Positions 58,734 through 64,000 of a stretch of DNA of 64,000 nt are shown piece after piece. A model generated the notes under the pieces. The model did not search any database. It was not told the origin of the DNA and saw only the letters and a list, made by a program, of their open reading frames with translations. The stretch is from Actinomadura sp. K4S16 (GTDB lineage: Bacteria; Actinomycetota; Actinomycetes; Streptosporangiales; Streptosporangiaceae), in NCBI RefSeq assembly GCF_008327685.1, contig NZ_BDDE01000018.1, positions 186,001-250,000 on the forward strand. The letters run 5' to 3'. The position numbers and the translations under genes are program-made. How positions within the stretch are numbered: the first letter of the stretch is position 1; each line of letters opens with the position of its first letter.

Positions 58734-59929
58734 GCGGGCGCCGGGTCCGCGTCCCGTCCCTGCTCGGCGACCCGGGGGTCGCGCGGGCGCGCACCCCGTC
58801 GCGCCGCTTCCTGTTCGCGGTGCCGCCGCCGGCCCGGGGCGGGGCCGGGCGGGTCGCTCCGGCCGCCGCGGTCGCCGCCGAGCTCGCCCGCCGCGGCCAC
58901 AAGATCGCTTGGACGGGCCACCGCCCGTCGCTCGAACCCCTGCTGCGCTCCGGTGCGCGGATCTTCAGCGCAGGCGACGACGCCACGGCGCGGCTCCGGC
59001 CGGAGGGCCCCGACGCACTGCGCTCGCTCTGGGAGGAGTTCGCCGTCCCGCTCGGCCACGCGATGATGCCCGGCGTCGAGACGGCGATCGACCGGTTCCG
59101 CCCGGACGTGGTCGTCAGTGACCAGCTCGTGCTCGCCGCGCCCGTGGCCGCCCGGCGCCGCGAGATCCCCTGGGCCACCTGCGCGGCGACGCCGGTCGAG
59201 TTCACCCGGCCGCTCGCCGACCGGCCGGAGGACGAGGAGCGGGTGCGCGAGCGGATCGGCGGGTTCCAGCTCGACCACGGCATCGACGACCTGCTCGACC
59301 TGCGCTTCTCCGACCACCTCGTGCTGGTCTTCGCCACCGGCGCGCTGCTCGGCGACGTCTCGTTCTTCCCCGACCACTTCGCCTTCGTGGGGCCCGTCCT
59401 CGGCCGTCCCGCGCCCTGCGCGTTCCCGTGGGACCGGCTGGACGGCCGTCCCGCCGTGCTGGTCACCGGCGACGATTCGTTCGGCGAGCGGTTCCTCCGG
59501 GTCGCCGCCGAGGCCGTCCGCGACCTGGCCGTCCAGGCGGTCCTCGCGGCGCCGCCCGGGGCGGTGGGCGAGGCGCCGCCGAACGTCATCGTCCGCGAGC
59601 ACGTCCCGCGGCCCAAGCTGCTCGAACGGATGTCGGCGGTCGTCTGCGACGGCGGCTACGGCACCGTGTGCGAGTCGCTGTCCCACGCCGTCCCGCTGGT
59701 GGCGGCGCCGATCAGGGACGACCAGCCGGTCGTCGCGGGGCTGGTGGAGCGCGCCGGGGCGGGGATCTCCGTCCCGTTCGACCAGGTCCGGCCGGACGAG
59801 TTGCGGGACGCGCTGGCCGCCATCCTGGCCGACGGCCCGCACCGGGCCGCCGCCGGGCGCGTCCGGGAGTCGTTCGCCGAGGCGGGCGGCGCCGCCGAGG
59901 CAGCCGACCGCTTGGAGAAGCTCGCGTGA
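58730..59929 (+). CDS. GT-B (GT1/MGT-type) glycosyltransferase, active-site histidines replaced
   Basis: 399 residues from GTG 58730. N-terminal strand RFLFAVPPPARGGAGRVAPA aligns with the GT1 motif (F)xxxPxxGHVxP, but the base His is Arg41. The donor site VVCDGGYGTVCESLSHAVPL matches HGGxGTxxEAL except that the His is Asp307; the rest (PLVAAPIRDDQPVVAGLVER) is normal for a nucleotide-sugar site. In related clusters this enzyme glycosylates the lipid product; here it may not transfer sugar. The 25-residue leader before RRFLF is Arg-rich and non-conserved. Confidence 0.8.
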   Translation: MSGRRVRVPSLLGDPGVARARTPSRRFLFAVPPPARGGAGRVAPAAAVAAELARRGHKIAWTGHRPSLEPLLRSGARIFSAGDDATARLRPEGPDALRSLWEEFAVPLGHAMMPGVETAIDRFRPDVVVSDQLVLAAPVAARRREIPWATCAATPVEFTRPLADRPEDEERVRERIGGFQLDHGIDDLLDLRFSDHLVLVFATGALLGDVSFFPDHFAFVGPVLGRPAPCAFPWDRLDGRPAVLVTGDDSFGERFLRVAAEAVRDLAVQAVLAAPPGAVGEAPPNVIVREHVPRPKLLERMSAVVCDGGYGTVCESLSHAVPLVAAPIRDDQPVVAGLVERAGAGISVPFDQVRPDELRDALAAILADGPHRAAAGRVRESFAEAGGAAEAADRLEKLA

Positions 59930-59984
59930 CCGGCCCGGCCGCCGAAGGCAGGCGAACCCGAACATAAGTCGGTAGCGTGCCGCC

Positions 59985-60716
59985 ATGGCGGACATCTTCG
60001 ACGACCTGGCCGCGGAGTACCGTCGGCTGGACGCGGTGCTGGCGTCCCTGACGGCCGAGCAGTGGGACCGGCCGTCCGACGCCGAGGGCTGGAGCGTCTC
60101 CGACGTCGTCCTGCACCTCGCCCAGACCGAGGAGATGATCAGCGGGCCGTCCGAGGGGCAGGAGGCCTTCCTGCCGTCCGCCGAGACCTCCGTGGACGGG
60201 ATGGCCGCGGACCTGGTCGCCGCCGAGCGCGGCGCCCCCGCCGCCGACCTGCTGGCGCGCTGGCGCGCGGCCGCCTTCGCCACCCCGGGCGCCCTGCGCG
60301 CCCACCCGCCGGGCACGCGCCTGCCGTGGGTGCGGACGTCGCTGTCCCCGCGCACCCTCGCCACGACCCGGCTCGCCGAGCACTGGGCGCACGCACTGGA
60401 CATCACCGTCCCGCTGGGCGTCCCCTACCCCGACACCGAGCGGCTCCGCCACATCGCCTGGCTGGCCCACCGCACGCTGCCCTACGCCTTCGCCGTCGAG
60501 GGACTGCCGGACGCGCCCGTCTTCTGCGAGCTCACCGCCCCGGACGGAACGCGGTGGCCGCTCGGCGACCCCTCCGCCCCGTCCCGGATCACCGGTCCGG
60601 CCTCGGACTTCTGCCGGCTCGGCGCACGCCGCCTCACGCCCGCGCAGACCGGCCTCACCGCCGAGGGCCCGCACGGCGCCGACGCCCTGCGCGTGCTCCG
60701 CAACTACGCCGCCTGA
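59985..60716 (+). CDS. TIGR03084-type protein (mycothiol-dependent maleylpyruvate-isomerase fold)
   Basis: 243 residues: EYRRLDAVLASLTAEQWDRP, WSVSDVVLHLAQTEEM with metal-site His, and RLAEHWAHALDI (second metal-site helix). A DinB/MDMPI-type four-helix bundle. Many family members use mycothiol; the reaction here is unknown. It is a complete stand-alone gene with its own start 56 bp after the glycosyltransferase. Confidence 0.87.
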   Translation: MADIFDDLAAEYRRLDAVLASLTAEQWDRPSDAEGWSVSDVVLHLAQTEEMISGPSEGQEAFLPSAETSVDGMAADLVAAERGAPAADLLARWRAAAFATPGALRAHPPGTRLPWVRTSLSPRTLATTRLAEHWAHALDITVPLGVPYPDTERLRHIAWLAHRTLPYAFAVEGLPDAPVFCELTAPDGTRWPLGDPSAPSRITGPASDFCRLGARRLTPAQTGLTAEGPHGADALRVLRNYAA

Positions 60717-60760
60717 CCCGGCGGAGGGGCCCGGAGGGCCGGGGCTCCATAATCTCGACC

Positions 60761-61150
60761 ATGACGGAACGACGCGTGATCCTCAGCGGTTCGACGTTCG
60801 AGGAGCAGATCGGCTACGCCCGCGCCGTTGTGGACGGCGACCGGGTGCACGTCTCGGGCACGACCGGGTTCGACTACGCCACCATGACGATCTCCGACGA
60901 CGTGGTGGAGCAGGCCGAGCAGTGCCTCCGCAACATCGAGGCCGCGCTCGCGGAGGCGGGCTGCACGTTCGCCGACGTCGTGCGCGTCCGGTACCTGCTG
61001 CCCGACCGCGCGGACTTCGAGCCCTGCTGGCCGGTGCTGCGGCGCCGCTTCGGCGAGGTGCGGCCGGCCGCGACGATGCAGGTGTGCGGGCTCGCCGACC
61101 CCCGCATGAAGATCGAGATCGAGGTCGACGCGCGGCGGGCGAAGGAGTAG
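60761..61150 (+). CDS. RidA family protein
   Basis: 129 residues: RAVVDGDRVHVSGTTGFDYA, EQAEQCLRNIEAALAEAG and VCGLADPRMKIEIEVDA. This is the RidA/YjgF fold. RidA hydrolyses reactive enamine/imine intermediates; members with MKIEIE in place of the R-containing motif may lack that activity, so it is a RidA-like protein of uncertain activity. Start is ATG 60761 (line GACCATGACGG). Confidence 0.9.
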   Translation: MTERRVILSGSTFEEQIGYARAVVDGDRVHVSGTTGFDYATMTISDDVVEQAEQCLRNIEAALAEAGCTFADVVRVRYLLPDRADFEPCWPVLRRRFGEVRPAATMQVCGLADPRMKIEIEVDARRAKE

Positions 61151-61160
61151 CGGCGGGCGG

Positions 61161-63998
61161 CTACCCGGTGGACAGGTAGGCGTCGAGCAGGCCGCCGAGG
61201 TCGCCGAAGCCGGACGTCGCGTCGCGGAGGCGGTCGGGCCAGTCGGGGTCGTCGCGCTGGGCGCCCACCACCGTCTCCAGCGTCCGGGCGGTGCCCCAGA
61301 CCGCCAGGTCGCGGGCGGAGAGGTCGCGCTGGTCGCGGGTCCACCAGGCGTTGACGGCGCGGAACTGCTCGGTGAGCGTGCCGCCGGGGATCGCGCGTCC
61401 GTGGCGGGCCTCCCATTCCCCGCTCATCCGATGGCGCCCTCCGTCGGGGTCCGCCTTGTGGGCCTCGCCGAGCTGCTCCAGGACGAGGCACCAGCGGTAG
61501 GGGGCGGCGAAGAACCCCGTCTCGTCCCCGGCGCACGGCGCGCCCCGCAGCATCGCGGACAGGTGGGCGGCCAGCCCGGCGGGCGCGGCCCGGGACGCGA
61601 CGGCCGCGTCCACCGCGTGGGAGGCGGCGCAGTCGCGGAGCCGGGGCGGCAGGCCGTCCAGCACGGAGGACGGCGGGTGCGGGGCGCCCCAGCCGGTCAG
61701 GTGGGCGGCGGCCGCGAGCTCCGCCCACACCACGAGCTCCGGGCGGTCGGCAAGGGCGCGCTGGGCGGCGCGCATGTCCCGCAGCGTGCAGGGCGAGTCG
61801 CGGCAGTCCTGCCCGCACGTGCCGCTGCGGGGGGCCACCAGCACGCGGGGCGAGGCCGTCGGCGGCGCGGCCTCCTCCAGGTGCGAGCCGTCCGGCATCC
61901 GGACCAGGTGCGGGTAGTCCATGCCGTCGGTGAACACCGCGCCCTCACCCGGCGTGAGCGTGACGAGGAACTGCGACTGCGCGTCGGTGATGTTCATGGT
62001 GGCGCCGACCGCGTCCCGGTCGTCCTGCGCCGGCAGCCGGTGGACGATCTTGACGGCGGTGTTCTTGATGACGTCCGGGACGAGCTTGGAGGGGATCTGC
62101 TCCGCCACGATCAGCCCCTCGCCGTACGCGCGGATCTCCGCCAGCAGGCTCGCGAACGTCTCCACGGCGTGGGACGCGGGCCCCGCCTGCTCGCTGCGGC
62201 GCAGCAGCCGGTGCGCCTCCTCGAACACGCTGAGGTGCCGCAGCCCGGTCGGGGCGCCCTGGCGCTGCCGGAGCCGCAGGTGCTCGACCAGCCGGACCAG
62301 CACGGTGCCCATCAGGAACGCCTTGTCGCGGTCGTCCCCGACGTCCTCGATCTCCAGGACGACGTTGCGGGCGAGCAGCGCGTCGAAGTCGATCGGGTGG
62401 CCGCCCTCGAAGAACCGCCCGGTGGTGCCGAGCCGCAGGCTGGACAGCCGGACCCGGATGAAGCCCCGCACGTTGTCGGTGATCTCCTGCCCGTAGCCGA
62501 TCTCGTCGACGACCTGCTCGGCGGTGGCCTGCAGGTCGGCGAGCGTCGGGTAGCGCGGCGACGTGCCCGGGACGGCCGGCTCGCCGAGCGCGAGGTCCCA
62601 GCCGAGCCGCTCGTAGCAGCGGGTCAGCGCCCCCGCGAGCACCTGCGGGAACGGCTCGTCGGCCTCGAACGCCGCGAGGAACAGGGCGCGGACGAGGTCG
62701 GCGTGCGTCTGGAGCGGGAACGGCCGCCCGTCGGGCCCGGTCGAGGGTTCGAGCGGGTTGATGCCGGCCGCGATCGCCTCCGCGTCCCCGGGGCGGATCG
62801 TGACGACCTCCGCGTCCGGGAGGCGCGCCGCCATCAGCCGGTACTCGGCCTTCGCGGGCTCGACCACCAGCCACGGCAGGCCCGCCGCCGACGCGGCCGT
62901 GAGCAGCGACCGGACGGTCTGCGACTTCCCGGCGCCGGTCGCGCCGCACACGAACGTGTGCCGGTTCAGGCTGGACAGCGGCAGCGACATCGGGCCCACG
63001 TCGCGGCGGTTGCGGTCCAGGACCCGTCCCAGCCGGACCCCGGTGTCGGGCGACTCGGGCGTGACGTCGAAATCCGGCCGCATCACGAACCGCACCCCGG
63101 CCACCTCCCGGACGGGCGGACGGGCCAGCGCCGCGACGAGCTGCGTGCTCGCCTCGAACGGCCCCGCCGCCCCCGGGACCAGCGCGTACGGCAGGCGGCC
63201 GAGGTCCGCCGACGCGCACACGAGCGCCGCGACCCGGGCGGCGGCCCGGGGCGTGGCCGCCCCGGCCGCCAGGTGCACCCGCCAGAGGCCGGACGTGGCG
63301 GCCTGGCGCAGCTCGCGGTGCCGCTTCTCCAGCCGGTCGGCCGCGACCGAGTCCTCCGGCGACATCTCCGCCATCGCCCGGGCGCGCTGCTGCCGGTCCG
63401 CGAGGTCGTCGGCGAGGCGCTGCGCCTCGCCCGGGTCGACGGGCTCGGCGACCAGCATCCAGGCGAACGGCTGCATCCACACCGAGAGCAGGCCGTCCTC
63501 CAGGGACGGCCTCGCGGGCTCCTCCGGCGGCGGGTCGTCCACGAGCAGGCCGTCGGCGATGCCGCCGATGCTCACCCAGTGCGCCATCGAGTCCTCGGCG
63601 AGGCCCTCGGCCAGCAGCGTCCCGCGCCCGCCCGCGGGGAGGCTGAGGGTCGCGGTGCTCCCGTCGCGGTCGGCGACGAGCCCGTCCCCGCCGACGAACA
63701 CCTCCGTGGGGCCGAACGCCTCCGCGCGCCGCCAGCCGACGAGGACCGGCTCCTTGCCCGCGTGGTAGGCCGACACCAGCGCCGCGAGCCGCTGGTCGCG
63801 CCACTCGTCCCGTCCGTCCGTCTCGTCCGGGCGGGGGACCTCCGTCAGCCGGCACACCGGAAGGCCGCGCACGACGTCCCACATGGTCAGCGGCCCCGGC
63901 GTGGTCCGGCCGCGCGGCGGAGGGGTGAACGGCCGGCGTTTTCCGCGATCCCGTCTCGGTCCAACGTCATGGGCAGTCAGGCTATTGAGCAAGGTCAC
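61161..63998 (-). CDS. HerA/DUF87-type ATPase, large (right edge)
   Basis: 945 residues from the GTG at 63996-63998; an earlier start beyond the window is possible. Walker A is RHTFVCGATGAGKSQTVRSL; Walker B and the following strand are HLSVFEEAHRLLRR; and LIVAEQIPSKLVPDVIKNTA and KIVHRLPAQDDRDAVGATMN match HerA-type ATPases. An extra N-terminal ~330 residues precede the ATPase and a Cys cluster (SGTCGQDCRDSPCTLRD) with a ~150-residue extension follows it. Related proteins pump or unwind DNA and appear in repair and defence systems; no partner nuclease is visible inside the window, and any would lie to the right. Confidence 0.85.
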   Translation of the reverse strand: MTLLNSLTAHDVGPRRDRGKRRPFTPPPRGRTTPGPLTMWDVVRGLPVCRLTEVPRPDETDGRDEWRDQRLAALVSAYHAGKEPVLVGWRRAEAFGPTEVFVGGDGLVADRDGSTATLSLPAGGRGTLLAEGLAEDSMAHWVSIGGIADGLLVDDPPPEEPARPSLEDGLLSVWMQPFAWMLVAEPVDPGEAQRLADDLADRQQRARAMAEMSPEDSVAADRLEKRHRELRQAATSGLWRVHLAAGAATPRAAARVAALVCASADLGRLPYALVPGAAGPFEASTQLVAALARPPVREVAGVRFVMRPDFDVTPESPDTGVRLGRVLDRNRRDVGPMSLPLSSLNRHTFVCGATGAGKSQTVRSLLTAASAAGLPWLVVEPAKAEYRLMAARLPDAEVVTIRPGDAEAIAAGINPLEPSTGPDGRPFPLQTHADLVRALFLAAFEADEPFPQVLAGALTRCYERLGWDLALGEPAVPGTSPRYPTLADLQATAEQVVDEIGYGQEITDNVRGFIRVRLSSLRLGTTGRFFEGGHPIDFDALLARNVVLEIEDVGDDRDKAFLMGTVLVRLVEHLRLRQRQGAPTGLRHLSVFEEAHRLLRRSEQAGPASHAVETFASLLAEIRAYGEGLIVAEQIPSKLVPDVIKNTAVKIVHRLPAQDDRDAVGATMNITDAQSQFLVTLTPGEGAVFTDGMDYPHLVRMPDGSHLEEAAPPTASPRVLVAPRSGTCGQDCRDSPCTLRDMRAAQRALADRPELVVWAELAAAAHLTGWGAPHPPSSVLDGLPPRLRDCAASHAVDAAVASRAAPAGLAAHLSAMLRGAPCAGDETGFFAAPYRWCLVLEQLGEAHKADPDGGRHRMSGEWEARHGRAIPGGTLTEQFRAVNAWWTRDQRDLSARDLAVWGTARTLETVVGAQRDDPDWPDRLRDATSGFGDLGGLLDAYLSTG

Positions 63999-64000
63999 CT

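Noticed and set aside
50108..59616. Minus-strand open frames of over 1400 and 1900 codons under the lipid synthase genes
   Set aside because: Products are repetitive Arg/Gly/Pro-rich text with no fold; the plus strand shows clear KS, AT, KR, DH and glycosyltransferase domains.

Overview
The window is a 64 kb stretch of very GC-rich DNA from an actinobacterium. GC-rich third codon positions, GTG and TTG starts, many 4-bp gene overlaps, tandem DUF397 genes, DUF222/HNH, DUF3052, DUF1918 and MocR-type proteins, and a homodimeric AceE all fit. Gene content suggests Thermomonosporaceae (Actinomadura-like); this is inference, since no rRNA is present to settle it.

Layout. 0-3.6 kb: a MacB-like ABC ATPase cut by the left edge, facing a DesK/NarL-type two-component pair, then an unassigned protein. 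3.6-8 kb: accessory DNA with transposase and resolvase fragments, a frameshifted gene, a DUF222/HNH nuclease, a nitrilase-family enzyme, and an XRE regulator overlapping three DUF397 paralogues. 9-15 kb: two near-identical VOC genes about 5 kb apart flanking amidase, cupin, MocR regulator and epimerase genes. 15-22 kb: aceE, DUF1918, YjbQ, DUF3052, peroxiredoxin, zinc-ribbon and K+ channel genes, with tandem hairpin repeats at gene ends. 22.5-31 kb: a Calvin-cycle region with phosphoribulokinase (cbbP), a divergent two-component system, a saccharopine-dehydrogenase-like enzyme, and cbbR divergent from cbbL-cbbS-cbbX closed by a terminator. 31-34.7 kb: PAC2, CBS, hydrolase, geranylgeranyl-reductase-type and SnoaL-like genes. 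34.7-38.4 kb: a tRNA-Val with a 45-bp copy of its 3' half 1.1 kb away (probable remnant integrated element), then an accessory strip with a stand-alone IF-2 N-terminal domain protein, DUF1877 and a barstar-domain protein. 38.4-45.6 kb: DUF899, a secreted alpha/beta hydrolase, a winged-helix regulator, a secreted beta-helix protein, and type II glutamine synthetase behind a candidate GlnR box. 45.6-60 kb: a RelA/SpoT homologue divergent from a three-gene secondary-lipid (Pfa/Hgl-like) synthase operon. 60-64 kb: a TIGR03084-type protein, RidA, and a HerA/DUF87-type ATPase reaching the right edge.

Most striking is the lipid synthase operon (47.6-59.9 kb). Its reading frames are intact and translationally coupled, yet by motif reading almost every active-site residue is gone: the nitropropane-dioxygenase His, the first KS Cys and one His, both AT serines, the KR Ser and Tyr, the PPTase metal ligands, and two glycosyltransferase histidines. 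The ACP is missing, with an imperfect pentapeptide repeat where it should be. Only the second KS looks fully armed. It is either a decaying locus whose frames survive, or a set of pseudoenzymes kept for another role.
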